64,000 nucleotides of DNA from Haloarcula salina (GTDB taxonomy: Archaea > Halobacteriota > Halobacteria > Halobacteriales > Haloarculaceae): assembly GCF_010119195.1 (NCBI RefSeq), contig NZ_WRXL01000005.1:186001-250000 (forward strand), given 5' to 3'. The translations under genes and the position numbers were made by a program. The notes under the pieces are model-generated. The model was not told the origin of the DNA. It made no database searches and saw nothing but the letters and a program-made list of their open reading frames with translations. Positions 37,065 to 45,533 of this stretch are shown in pieces (the stretch's first letter is position 1; each line of letters opens with the position of its first letter).

Positions 37065-38312
37065 TCACGACGCGGATTCGAAGTCAGAGAGCGTCACGTC
37101 TCGATCGATGAGATCGGCGACTGACGTGTGGATGCCGACGTCGTCGACGGTGTCTTCGAGCGCTGAGAGGATCATCTTCGGATCCATCTCGACCGAGTAC
37201 TCGCGGTAAGTCCCGCCACGGCGGCCCTCGTTGCGTTCGATGGCCGAGATGATCCCCAGCATCGAGAGTTCACCCAGATGGTCTCGCATCCGGCGAGGGA
37301 CGAGGGGATCGATGCCGGCTTTCTCGGCGAAGTTCGTGTATCGGGGTCGGATGTCTCGCGTGCGGACGGGCGTTTTGCCCTCCTGATCCAGCGTGACCAG
37401 CGCGTAGACGACCAGATGGCCGTGCTGAGTCAACCCGGAGATTCCCTCTCGGATCCGTCCGCGTTCGAGGACGTCGCGCGCCTCTCGAACGAGATCGTCC
37501 GAGATCGTGTCCGTCTCCTTGTCCCGAGCCAGATCGCCCGCCTTCATCAGGAGGTCGAGCGACTGGCGAGCGTCACCGGCGTCCTTGGCGCCGTAGGCGG
37601 CACACAGTTCGATGACCCCGTCTTCGAGGACCCCCTCGTGAAAGGCGACTTCGGCGCGCTGTTCTAAGATCTTGATCAGTTCGTTCGCGTCGTAAGCCGG
37701 GAACTGTATTTCCTCCTCACAAAGTGAGCTCTTGACCTTCGGGGAGAGATTGTCACGAAACGAGAAGTCGTTGGAGATACCGATGATACCGATCTTCGCG
37801 GAACTCAGGTTTTCGTTCGCGCGAGCACGCGGGAGTTGGTAGAGAATACTGTCGTCCTGAATGTGGTCGACTTCGTCGAGGACGATGTAGATCGTGCCGC
37901 CACACGAGTCCAGCTCGGTCCAGAGCATGTCGTAGACCGTCGCTCGGGGATATCCGGTCGTGCTGATCTGGTTCGTTTCGTTCCGAAACTCGTTGACGAG
38001 ACGGGTCGCGATCTGATAGCTGCTCGAGAGTCCATCGCAGTTGAGCATCTCGACCGTGAGGTCGATGTCCTCGTATTGCGCCGCATCGGCTTTGAGGTGA
38101 TCGATCAGATACCGCGTCCCAGCCGTCTTTCCCACCCCCGTCTTCCCGTACAGGAAAATGTTGTTCGGTTGTTCGCCGTTAATGACGGGCTGGAGAGCGG
38201 CCTTGTACCGGTCGAGTTCGGTGTCACGCCCCACGAGATTTTCGGGCTGGTAATCTTCCCGAAGCGCATCCCGGTCAAGATAGATTTCGGTATCTCGTTC
38301 GAATATCCCCAT
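37065..38312 (-). CDS. orc: Orc1/Cdc6 family replication initiator
   Basis: A 415-residue AAA+ initiator starting MGIFERDTEIYLDRDAL; the frame extends to 38420 but that crosses the TATA box and repeats. Walker A GKTGVGKT is at residues 56-63, Walker B VLDEVD at 144-149, sensor 1 Asn at 181 (GISND), and the sensor 2 Arg at about 249 (GDARQSLDLL). The winged-helix DNA-binding domain occupies about residues 298-415. It should bind the flanking TGTCCGCNGTT boxes, melt the origin and load MCM. Codon usage is less GC-rich than that of neighbouring genes, a hint of plasmid or acquired origin. Its own promoter carries three box cores, so autoregulation is likely. Confidence 0.93.
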   Translation of the reverse strand: MGIFERDTEIYLDRDALREDYQPENLVGRDTELDRYKAALQPVINGEQPNNIFLYGKTGVGKTAGTRYLIDHLKADAAQYEDIDLTVEMLNCDGLSSSYQIATRLVNEFRNETNQISTTGYPRATVYDMLWTELDSCGGTIYIVLDEVDHIQDDSILYQLPRARANENLSSAKIGIIGISNDFSFRDNLSPKVKSSLCEEEIQFPAYDANELIKILEQRAEVAFHEGVLEDGVIELCAAYGAKDAGDARQSLDLLMKAGDLARDKETDTISDDLVREARDVLERGRIREGISGLTQHGHLVVYALVTLDQEGKTPVRTRDIRPRYTNFAEKAGIDPLVPRRMRDHLGELSMLGIISAIERNEGRRGGTYREYSVEMDPKMILSALEDTVDDVGIHTSVADLIDRDVTLSDFESAS

Positions 38313-38340
38313 TGTATTTGTTGGTACATTAGATAGAAGA

Positions 38341-38348
38341 TATATAAA
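38341..38348 (-). promoter_or_regulatory. TATA box of orc
   Basis: TTTATATA on the - strand, about 30-35 bp before the ATG at 38312. The box cores at 38357, 38366 and 38375 lie just upstream, in the position of the BRE and activator sites. Binding of Orc there could block or aid TFB/TBP. Confidence 0.6.
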
Positions 38349-38351
38349 ACC

Positions 38352-39170
38352 ACCCGTGTCCGCAGTGTCCGGAGTGTCCGTTGTTCTGATTGTTCTTAAA
38401 GAATGGTGGAACACCCCCACCCCACTTTGTCCGCAGTAATCAGTTCAAAGGGGTGGGGAGGGGTGAAAATCAACTCTAAATTTTGGAAAGGTTTATTACT
38501 ATCCCGTTTGAGTTGGTCCGTAGCCTCAACAACTTTGCTGTAGCTGTAGCGGACCAGCTGACTAGCGGTGTGCCAGGACGTTCTGAAACAGCCTTGGAAA
38601 ACAGGGGGATATCGTTCACTCTCCGATTAACTTCGCTCTGATCTTCACCTTGTTTCCCATCTACAGGTGCCAAAACCGTCTTCTTCGAGCCGCCCCTCTT
38701 TTGACTCCTCTCCTGTGGAAGACTCTGTTCTCCATTCATCTCTCTCACCTACCCCACCGCTTTCATCGGAGAACTGCGGACAGAGTGGGGTGGGAGGGGT
38801 CCGCTCTTCGCCGTTATTTCGGACACCACCATGTCCGCTGTTTCTCTTACCGTCATCTCAAGAACTGCGGACATTGTGGTGTCTTCGATGAGTCGTACCG
38901 TCGTTCATTGGACCGTCTCAGTCGAGCGCTTCCTTACCGGGGGCAACTCTCGCTGGAAAGACGGAACCATGCCTGGCTCAACACCACAATGTCCGCAGTA
39001 ATTTCCATTCTCGAACTATCTGGCACCGAATTACAACTGGTCCTGCCGTATCTGTAGTCCGTGTCGAGGTTGGCCCGTTGAGATACCTCTCATTACGTGG
39101 CCTCACACCAGTATGTCCGCTGTTCTGACAACCGCGGAGCCGTCTACACCGAGAACAGCGGACACAGTGG
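38352..39170. repeat. Right ORB/iteron-like array, mixed orientation
   Basis: Copies in + orientation have cores starting at 38357 (ends GTG), 38366 (partial, TGTCCGGAGTG), 38375 (TGTCCGTTGTT), 38428 (ends GTA), 38832, 38990 (ends GTA) and 39114. Inverted copies occupy 38772-38782, 38863-38873 and 39154-39164. The first three are tandem with a 9-bp step. Copies 38832 and 38863 face each other, as do 39114 and 39154. The extended flank ACACCAC is kept in most copies. The whole stretch 38313-39237 holds no convincing gene. Confidence 0.85.
38411..38556. other. Candidate unwinding region: G-rich inverted repeat, AT-rich segment, inverted repeat
   Basis: A CCCCACCCCACTTTG stretch (38417-38430) containing a box is followed by its near inverse, CAAAGGGGTGGGG (38445-38457). 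An AT-rich stretch, 38466-38510, follows. Beyond it AGTTGGTCCG (38511-38520) and CGGACCAGCT (38550-38559) form 10-bp inverted arms with one mismatch. This layout resembles a duplex-unwinding element bordered by initiator sites. The 90-codon - strand ORF across it looks like chance. Confidence 0.45.
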
Positions 39171-39237
39171 TGTCTGTGTGTGGTGGTCCATCGTTCACAT
39201 CGGAATAGCTGTATCGCTCTCGCACGTGCGACTCCGT

Positions 39238-40083
39238 TCAGTCGTCTGTCGACGAGGGCCGGTGAGACGGATCTCCGGTCGAGCCGTCGGTCCTCGTCAT
39301 TCGACTGATCACGAACGCGAAGGCGACGATTCCACCGTACTCGACGGTCCCGACGAGAAGATGGAGTTCGGGCGGGTACTGCACTGTGAGCAGGAACGGC
39401 GGCTGGTTCATCGTCGCGTGAAATAGCGCGACCAGCCAGATGTTCCGCGTCAGCAGGAAGGCGAGACCGTAGGCGAATCCGGCAAGCGCGACTCCCGAGA
39501 GTCTCGTCGCCAGCCCCGGTCCGAAGCCGTGTCCGGACGCGAGCGTCCATCGAGGGAGGTGAAAGACGGCGAACAACACTGCCCCAGCGGTGACGCCGAT
39601 GACGATTCGGCGGCGTCTACTGCCACTGGCGAGCGAAATGAGTTTCGACTGGAGATACCCGCGAAACAGCAGTTCCTCTGGGATCGCGGTGAACAGGAGC
39701 GAACTTCCGAAGGCCGCGAGATACAGCACCGGGTGAGCGGAAACTCTCGACCCTCCGAGTTCGAACCCATGAACCCCCGCGAGGGCGAAACCGCTCGCGA
39801 GGAGATTGTACGCCGTCCAAAAACCGAGGACGGAGGTGACCGCAATTAGGAACGATCGGGGCGGTACAAGGAGTGACCGCGGCGAAACGCCTTCGATCAC
39901 GAATGCACCGACGGCGAGCGCACAGAGGAAGACACCCCAGCTGATCCCGAGAAGCGGCGGCGGAGACCCGGGCGGCGAGACGAACAGGAGACCGGACAGA
40001 ACGGCGAGTGTCAGGAGGTACGTTGCGACGGGGACCAGTGACCCACCTTCGAAACGCGGCGGGAACATCTTCTCACGCCACAT
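39238..40083 (-). CDS. CPBP family intramembrane glutamic protease
   Basis: A 281-residue membrane protein with about eight hydrophobic segments. The CPBP/Abi motifs are in order: EELLFRGYLQS (the EExxxR active-site helix), AVFHLPRW (second motif His), and VALFHATMNQP (third motif His). Relatives process prenylated CaaX proteins, or in bacteria act in bacteriocin immunity and membrane regulation. An alternative start at 40068 (MFPPRFEGGS) would shorten it by five residues. It lies at the edge of the origin region with no obvious functional partner. Confidence 0.82.
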   Translation of the reverse strand: MWREKMFPPRFEGGSLVPVATYLLTLAVLSGLLFVSPPGSPPPLLGISWGVFLCALAVGAFVIEGVSPRSLLVPPRSFLIAVTSVLGFWTAYNLLASGFALAGVHGFELGGSRVSAHPVLYLAAFGSSLLFTAIPEELLFRGYLQSKLISLASGSRRRRIVIGVTAGAVLFAVFHLPRWTLASGHGFGPGLATRLSGVALAGFAYGLAFLLTRNIWLVALFHATMNQPPFLLTVQYPPELHLLVGTVEYGGIVAFAFVISRMTRTDGSTGDPSHRPSSTDD

Positions 40084-40262
40084 CGGTCGATAATTTGGGT
40101 CATCCGACTAAAATCGCCTTTCATTCGCGGAGAGGGTCGCATCCGGTCGCGAGGGACGCGTTCGGATGTCGAGTGACATCGGTGTTACTAGCTGACGCCG
40201 GTGTCCGCGAGCGGTTAAGAGAACCGAGCATGTACTCACGTACGACGAGAGCACCCCATTCC

Positions 40263-40919
40263 ATGAGCCAGGAAAAATCAGACTACGTAGACGACGCCGA
40301 AATCGACGCAACGCTAGATGACTTGCCGGGCGACGACACCGTCGAGGAAACAGTCGCCAATCTGGAGGCTAACGGGTTCGATGTCGTGGTCGCCGATTCG
40401 CCAGACGAGGCGCTCGAATCGATCAAGTCCCACGTTCCGTCCGACGTGTCGGTCATGAACGGTCATTCGACGACGCTCGAAGAGATCGGGTTCGTCGATT
40501 ACCTGACCGAGGGCGACCACGAGTGGGAGAGCCTTCCGGACGAGATCTGGAGCATCGACGACGACGAGCAGCGCCAGGCCGCCCGTCGGGAGTCACAGAC
40601 TGCGGACTACTTCCTCGGCGGCATCAACGCCATCGCGGAGACGGGCGAACTCGTCGCGGCCGATCGCTCTGGAAGCCGTATCGGGGCCTATCCCTTCGCC
40701 GCCGAGAACGTCGTCATCGTCAGCGGTGTCAACAAGATCGTTCCCACGCTCGACGACGCGCTCGACCGACTGGAATCCGTCGCGTACCCGCTCGAAAACG
40801 AGCGAGCCAAGGAGGCTTACGGGGTCGAATCCGCGATCGCCAAACAGCTCATCTTCCGACAGGAACTCGAAGAAGGCCGCACGACTGTCGTGCTGGTTCG
40901 CGAGGAACTCGGTTACTGA
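40263..40919 (+). CDS. LUD domain protein (LutC-like)
   Basis: A 218-residue protein starting MSQEKSDYVDDAEIDATLDD; an upstream in-frame ATG at 40230 is possible. Family features: DVSVMNGHSTTLEEIGFVDYL, TADYFLGGINAIAETGELVAAD, SGSRIGAYPFAAENVVIVSGVNKIVPTLDDAL. The LUD domain is found in LutC of lactate utilisation operons and in stand-alone proteins of unknown role. No LutA or LutB gene is present here, so lactate oxidation is not supported by context. LUD orphans often accompany iron-sulfur enzymes. Confidence 0.8.
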   Translation: MSQEKSDYVDDAEIDATLDDLPGDDTVEETVANLEANGFDVVVADSPDEALESIKSHVPSDVSVMNGHSTTLEEIGFVDYLTEGDHEWESLPDEIWSIDDDEQRQAARRESQTADYFLGGINAIAETGELVAADRSGSRIGAYPFAAENVVIVSGVNKIVPTLDDALDRLESVAYPLENERAKEAYGVESAIAKQLIFRQELEEGRTTVVLVREELGY

Positions 40920-41921
40920 GGACCGAGATACCGGGGCGGCCCTGGGACCGGTTTTTTTCAGTCGAGCGTGACCGCCCGCCAGCGGACAGACCGGTACGTA
41001 TTCCCGATACTGTCGGACGATTGACGACTCGTCAAGACGACCGATCTGTCTCTGTCCGGGAAACCGCCTCCTTTCAGATACCGCACTCTCGCTAGCTATG
41101 AATGTCGTTCGAGTGTCGACGATCATCCGTCGAAATACGCGACTAACTCGATTAAAAATCCACACCACTGCTAATAAATACTGAATGTCCTATATTGGGC
41201 TAAAAAACAACTTTATAAATATAAAATATTTAAATCTAGGTGTAGATCGGTACTGTATGGTGCTGTAGTATCTATCTCTGGAAAAAGCACATCTGAAATC
41301 TACAATCGGTGTGCAGACTATTGGAATCGAGAAAGATACTCACCGAGAGAGCAATGCTGTCAGAAGTTCGGCCGACTGTACCGCAGTTATTCTCCTAACA
41401 AATTCAGTAATTTACGAACCACGTTCCGTAATATACGCTCTCCTCCCGAAATGACACTCATGTATTCTTTATGGTGGAATCCGATACTCGAGCGAATTAA
41501 ATACGACGATCTGTCCGCGGAATTGAAAGGCCGGCAGCGTGCCGAATTATGAACCTCTGGCCACTCTGAGTGACGGGGGGTGAGAGACGGCGTGATTATA
41601 ACACGTGTACTCGTGTTATCGAAAGCGTTCAGATAACGGGAACGGTGATTTCAGCAATCGGAACGAGTGTGGCGGGTCCGGAACGCATCTCCGTTCCTCT
41701 CGCAGGGGCTCGGCAGCGATGGAGCCTCGGCCGGGAGCGGGCCACGCGCTCGCGTATTGATCAGTCGAATAGAAGACCGTCTGGCGTCCAGTGGCTGTCG
41801 GCGATTCACGATAGCGCGAGGCGGTCAGCGGACACAGAAATGCACTTCACGAGGCCGTCGTCTCAGACTTCCGGCGATCCGGGGCGCTGGCAATCCAGTC
41901 CGGCGATGCCCACCGACCGGC
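40920..41921. other. About 1 kb without a recognisable gene, AT-rich in its centre
   Basis: No ORF here has haloarchaeal coding character. The core, 41100-41560, is strongly AT-rich with runs such as TTTATAAATATAAAATATTT near 41211-41230, unlike the rest of the window. A perfect inverted repeat lies at 41598-41619. The left end follows the LUD gene and the right end borders the ATPase gene at 41922. It could be decayed mobile DNA or a regulatory RNA locus; nothing identifies which. Confidence 0.5.
41598..41619. repeat. Perfect palindrome with 8-bp arms
   Basis: ATAACACG (41598-41605) and CGTGTTAT (41612-41619) are perfect inverted arms around TGTACT. It lies in non-coding DNA downstream of the ATPase gene. 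It has the shape of an operator; the arms end in AT rather than a T tract, so a terminator is less likely. Confidence 0.5.
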
Positions 41922-43064
41922 CTACTGAGCCTGTTCCGTGGCCGGGATCTCTTTCGCCGGCTCGTCCGCAGCGAGAATGTTGATACCGTCGGACTGCCGG
42001 AACAGGTGGAGGCGTTCTTCGTCGAACGCCAGCGAGAGGTCCTGATTCGTCTCGGGCTTGACCTCGCCGGGCACGCGGACCCAGCACTCCTCGCCGTCGA
42101 TGTCCATGTGGAGATAGTTGTCAGAGCCGACCGGTTCGCGGACGTCGAGGTACGCACGGATCGTGTTCGGGTGGTCGTCGTCGGCGATCGTGATGTTCTC
42201 CGGCCGGATGCCGAGGACGAACTCGTCGACCCCCTGCGCGTACTGGTCGATTCGCTCGCGGATCGAGTCCGAGACCTCGTACGTGAATCCGTTGCCGACC
42301 AGCGTCGACCCGTCCAGGCGGACGTCGAACTGGTTCATCGGGGGACTGCCGACGAAGTCGCCGACGAACAGGTTTCGGGGCTCGTCGTAGATCTCTTCCG
42401 GCGTCCCGATCTGCTGGAGTTGGCCACCGTTCACGACCGCGATCCGGTCCGACATCGTCATGGCCTCCTCCTGGTCGTGGGTGACGTACACCGTCGTCGT
42501 GCCGAGCTTGTCCTGGAGCTGCTGGAGTTCCGTCCGCATGTGGAGGCGGAGCTTGGCGTCGAGGTTCGAGAGCGGCTCGTCGAACAGGAACACGGACGGT
42601 TCGCGGACGATGGCCCGGCCGGTCGCGATTCGCTGCTGCTGGCCACCCGAGAGGTTCCCGGGTCGTTTGTCGAGCTGCTCGGTGACGCCCATCATCTCGG
42701 CGGCCTCCTTGACGCGCTGTTGGATCTTCTCGTCGGGGAGATCGGTCGTCAACTCCAGCCCGTAGGACATGTTCTTTCGCGCGGACATGTGAGGATACAG
42801 CGCGTAGTTCTGGAACACCATTGCGACGTCGCGATCCTGTGGCTGGACGCCGTTGACGACTCGATCCCCGATCCGGATCGTCCCGTCAGAAATGTCTTCC
42901 AGTCCCGCAATCATTCGAAGCAGTGTTGACTTCCCCGAACCCGATGGCCCGACGATCGTGAGAAATTCGCCGTCAGCGATCTCGAAGCTCACGTCGTCGA
43001 CAGCCACGACCTCCGGGTCGCCGTCGTAGACCTTCCGTACGTTCTCGATGCTAACCGTACCCAT
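41922..43064 (-). CDS. CUT1-type sugar ABC transporter ATPase (UgpC/MalK-like)
   Basis: A 380-residue ATPase starting MGTVSIENVRKVYDGDPEVV. Walker A GPSGSGKST is at 39-47, followed by Q-loop VFQNYALYPHMSAR, signature NLSGGQQQR, Walker B VFLFDEPLSNLD and switch VTHDQEEAM. The C-terminal part has TOBE strands (FVLGIRPENITIADD). It is divergent from the binding protein and two permeases at 43238-46401, which lack their own ATPase, and should power them. It may also serve other CUT1 importers. Confidence 0.9.
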   Translation of the reverse strand: MGTVSIENVRKVYDGDPEVVAVDDVSFEIADGEFLTIVGPSGSGKSTLLRMIAGLEDISDGTIRIGDRVVNGVQPQDRDVAMVFQNYALYPHMSARKNMSYGLELTTDLPDEKIQQRVKEAAEMMGVTEQLDKRPGNLSGGQQQRIATGRAIVREPSVFLFDEPLSNLDAKLRLHMRTELQQLQDKLGTTTVYVTHDQEEAMTMSDRIAVVNGGQLQQIGTPEEIYDEPRNLFVGDFVGSPPMNQFDVRLDGSTLVGNGFTYEVSDSIRERIDQYAQGVDEFVLGIRPENITIADDDHPNTIRAYLDVREPVGSDNYLHMDIDGEECWVRVPGEVKPETNQDLSLAFDEERLHLFRQSDGINILAADEPAKEIPATEQAQ

Positions 43065-43205
43065 ACTGCCGCAATTGCCAAGCGGCATAATAATAGTTGT
43101 GATTAGACCCCCGCCCGTGTACACCTACCACCCCTCGAAGGACCGGACCGTCCGTTGGCATGGTACCGTCCGATAGAACCGGCATTATTTTCTACTACAA
43201 ATAGG

Positions 43206-43213
43206 GATATAAG
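43206..43213 (+). promoter_or_regulatory. TATA box of the sugar-binding protein operon
   Basis: GATATAAG ends 25 bp before the ATG at 43238, consistent with a leaderless transcript. The opposite promoter, for the ATPase gene, has AT-rich sequence (ATAATAATAG) near 43087-43097. Confidence 0.45.
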
Positions 43214-43237
43214 TAGTTCAGATTGTAATGATAGCAC

Positions 43238-44593
43238 ATGGTTCAGAAACCCTCGGGTAGCGAGACCCGTCGAACGTTCATCAAATCGCTCGGTGTCGCT
43301 GGAACAGTCGCGCTCGCCGGCTGTGGGGGCAACAGCGGCGACGGTGGGGACGGTGGCAGTGACGGCGGGAGCACGGGCGACGGTGGTAGCGAGTCCTACG
43401 AGATCACCTTCTGGGAGCTCTTCAGCGGCGGCGAGGGGCCGATCATGGAGAGCATCGTCAACAAATTCAACGAGGAACAGCCGCTCGACACGGACGCCGA
43501 AGTCACGATCAACCGACAGCGCACACCGTGGAACGAGTACTACAACAAGCTCTTCACCGCCCTCTCGGGCGGCCAGGCTCCCGACATGGCCGTAATGCAC
43601 GCCGCGTATCTGCGTGCCTGGGCCGGCGGTGTCGACTCCATCGGTCAGTACGCCGACACCGGCTCCATGCAGAGCGACTACACTGCAAGTCACTGGGACC
43701 TCGTCACCGTGGACGGCAACGTCAACGCACTCCCGATGGACATGCACCCGATCGGCGTCTACTACAACAAGGACCTGTTCGAGCAGGCCGGACTGGACCC
43801 GGAGAGTCCGCCGACGAACTGGTCCGAGTTCGAGGCGGCGGGTAACGCGGTCGCCCAGAACACCGACGCGGCCGCCTTCACCCAGTCGCCGTACAACGAC
43901 GGCTTCGGGTCGTTCCGGACCTGGAGCTCCTGGGTCAAACAGCAGGGCGGAAGCCTCTACGACGAGGAGTGGAACCCGACCTTCGACAACGAGGCCGGGA
44001 TGAACATCGCCCAGCTCTTCTCCGACATGACCGGCGACATGGGGTGGTCCCCCGCCACGAGCGAGGACACGTGGGGCAACAACGCGTTCCAGAACGGATC
44101 CTGTGCGATGGCGATGAACGGGACCTGGTACGTCGCCGCCCTCTCCGGCGTCGAAGACCTCAATTGGGGCTTCTTCGAGCCGACGGTCGGTCCGAACAAG
44201 CAACAGGACAAGGTGTGGGCCGACGGCCACTCGCTCGTCCTCCCGAAGAAAGAGGGGCGCAGCGACGCGAAGTCGGAGATCGCCGCGCAGGTCGCCCACT
44301 GGATGACCACGCAGAATCCCTCGTGGGGTGCCGAAGCCGGTCACCTGCCCGCCGCGAACAGCATCTACGAGTCGGACGCGTTCCAGAACAGCCCGTACTA
44401 CGACAAGACCCTCAACAAGTACGTCGAGATGGCCGAGGACGGCGACTACTTCTACCACCCGAAGGTCCCGAACGGCGACCCGAACGCGCAGAACTGGTAC
44501 ACCTGGCTCGTCGACATCTGGGCGCACAACGCGGAGCCCCAGGCGGGTGTCCAGTCCGGCATCGAGACGGTCTCCAACGGCATCTCGGAGTAA
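43238..44593 (+). CDS. CUT1-type sugar ABC transporter substrate-binding lipoprotein
   Basis: A 451-residue binding protein. Tat motif TRRTFIKSLGVAGTVALAG with twin Arg at 11-12 and lipobox Cys at 29, followed by a Gly/Ser/Asp linker to about 50. The mature part (EITFWELFSGGEGPIMESIV onwards) is of the maltose/multiple-sugar-binding type. The ligand is unknown; location near a GH51 arabinofuranosidase suggests an arabinose-containing oligosaccharide. Confidence 0.87.
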   Translation: MVQKPSGSETRRTFIKSLGVAGTVALAGCGGNSGDGGDGGSDGGSTGDGGSESYEITFWELFSGGEGPIMESIVNKFNEEQPLDTDAEVTINRQRTPWNEYYNKLFTALSGGQAPDMAVMHAAYLRAWAGGVDSIGQYADTGSMQSDYTASHWDLVTVDGNVNALPMDMHPIGVYYNKDLFEQAGLDPESPPTNWSEFEAAGNAVAQNTDAAAFTQSPYNDGFGSFRTWSSWVKQQGGSLYDEEWNPTFDNEAGMNIAQLFSDMTGDMGWSPATSEDTWGNNAFQNGSCAMAMNGTWYVAALSGVEDLNWGFFEPTVGPNKQQDKVWADGHSLVLPKKEGRSDAKSEIAAQVAHWMTTQNPSWGAEAGHLPAANSIYESDAFQNSPYYDKTLNKYVEMAEDGDYFYHPKVPNGDPNAQNWYTWLVDIWAHNAEPQAGVQSGIETVSNGISE

Positions 44594-44600
44594 GTGAACG

Positions 44601-45533
44601 ATGGGGATATCAGAACGCATTTCGGGAGGTGAGACAGGCACGAACCGCAAGACGGTCATGGGACTCCGGAAGGAGACCATAGAGGGGATCCTCTGGTCGA
44701 TCCCGTACCTCGCGGTGTTCACTGTGTTCCTCGTCTGGCCCGCGGTGAAGGGGCTGTACATGAGCCTCCACACCTACCCGAACAAATTCGACCTCACGGA
44801 GACCGAGTGGGTCGGTCTCCAGAACTACGTCGAACTGTTTCAGGACCCGGTGTTCTACAACGCCATGGAGGGGACGCTCCTCTTCGTCGCCGTCTCGGTC
44901 CCGGCGCTCGTGATCCTCGGGCTCGTGATGGCGCTCGGCGTGAACCGGGATGTCACCGGGAAGCGGACGCTCCGTGCCATCTACTTCAGCCCCTACGTGC
45001 TGACCGTCGCGGTCGTGGCACTCGTCTGGGGACAGGTCTACTCCCAGAGCTACGGCCTGCTCAACTACTATCTCGGCTTCGTCATGGAGAACCCGCCGGG
45101 CTGGCTCACCTCGCCGGACCTCGTGATGGCGTCGCTCGCGTTCATGACGGTGTGGTGGCTGGTGGGCTTCAACTTCGTCATCTTCCTCGCCGCCCGCCAG
45201 AGCATCCCCGAACGGCTCTACGAGGCCGCGCGGCTCGACGGTGCGACCGGCTGGCGCGCGTTCAAGGACATCACGCTCCCGCAGATGCGGAACTCGGTCG
45301 TGTTCGTCGTCATGGTGCAGTTCATCCTGCAGTTCCAGGTGTTCGCACAGCCGTACATCATGACCCAGGGTGGCCCGAGCGACTCCTCGGACACGCTGGT
45401 CTACTACCTCTACCGGAGCGCGTTCTCCCAGCAGCAGTTCGGGTACGGCGCGGCGATGGGATACGTGCTTGTCGCCATCCTTATATTGATCGCCATCGTG
45501 AACTTCAAGGTAATCGGTGATTCCAATGCCTGA
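44601..45533 (+). CDS. Sugar ABC transporter permease (MalF/UgpA-like)
   Basis: A 310-residue permease with six hydrophobic helices. The first is GILWSIPYLAVFTVFLVWPAV; ALVWGQVYSQSYGLLNYYLG is the usual periplasmic loop of MalF types. The EAA coupling loop reads LYEAARLDGATGWRAFKDITLPQM. It follows the binding protein by 7 bp and overlaps the second permease. Confidence 0.9.
   Translation: MGISERISGGETGTNRKTVMGLRKETIEGILWSIPYLAVFTVFLVWPAVKGLYMSLHTYPNKFDLTETEWVGLQNYVELFQDPVFYNAMEGTLLFVAVSVPALVILGLVMALGVNRDVTGKRTLRAIYFSPYVLTVAVVALVWGQVYSQSYGLLNYYLGFVMENPPGWLTSPDLVMASLAFMTVWWLVGFNFVIFLAARQSIPERLYEAARLDGATGWRAFKDITLPQMRNSVVFVVMVQFILQFQVFAQPYIMTQGGPSDSSDTLVYYLYRSAFSQQQFGYGAAMGYVLVAILILIAIVNFKVIGDSNA

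Larger units (their letters stand above)
36305..39175. other. Candidate replication origin: orc1/cdc6 gene flanked by two ORB-like arrays
   Basis: An Orc1/Cdc6 initiator gene (37065-38312) is enclosed by repeats of a single motif family on both sides. The right side also has an AT-rich segment and inverted repeats. Archaeal origins normally lie beside their own orc gene and carry origin recognition boxes bound by that protein. The canonical haloarchaeal ORB (a TTTCC/GGAAA-type element with a G string) is not what is seen here, so this is a distinct initiator/box pair. GC content appears lower than in flanking genes. Whether it is active, and whether the replicon is a chromosome or megaplasmid, cannot be told from the window. 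Confidence 0.7.

Noticed and set aside
36164-37124. Several ORFs of 80-217 codons through the left repeat array
   Set aside because: They arise because the repeats lack stop codons in some frames. The translations are Arg/Cys/Thr-rich and repeat the motif; no family resemblance.
38476-38748. 90-codon - strand ORF upstream of orc
   Set aside because: Covers the AT-rich and inverted-repeat part of the putative origin. Composition is unlike haloarchaeal protein and no family is recognised.
36305-39170. CRISPR array
   Set aside because: The repeats are about 20 bp, imperfect, irregularly spaced and in both orientations, with no leader or cas genes. They surround an orc gene, which fits origin boxes.
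41518-41528. Extra origin-box copy (TGTCCGCGG) outside the arrays
   Set aside because: Only the first 7-8 bases match and the ACACCAC flank is missing; one such match is expected by chance.
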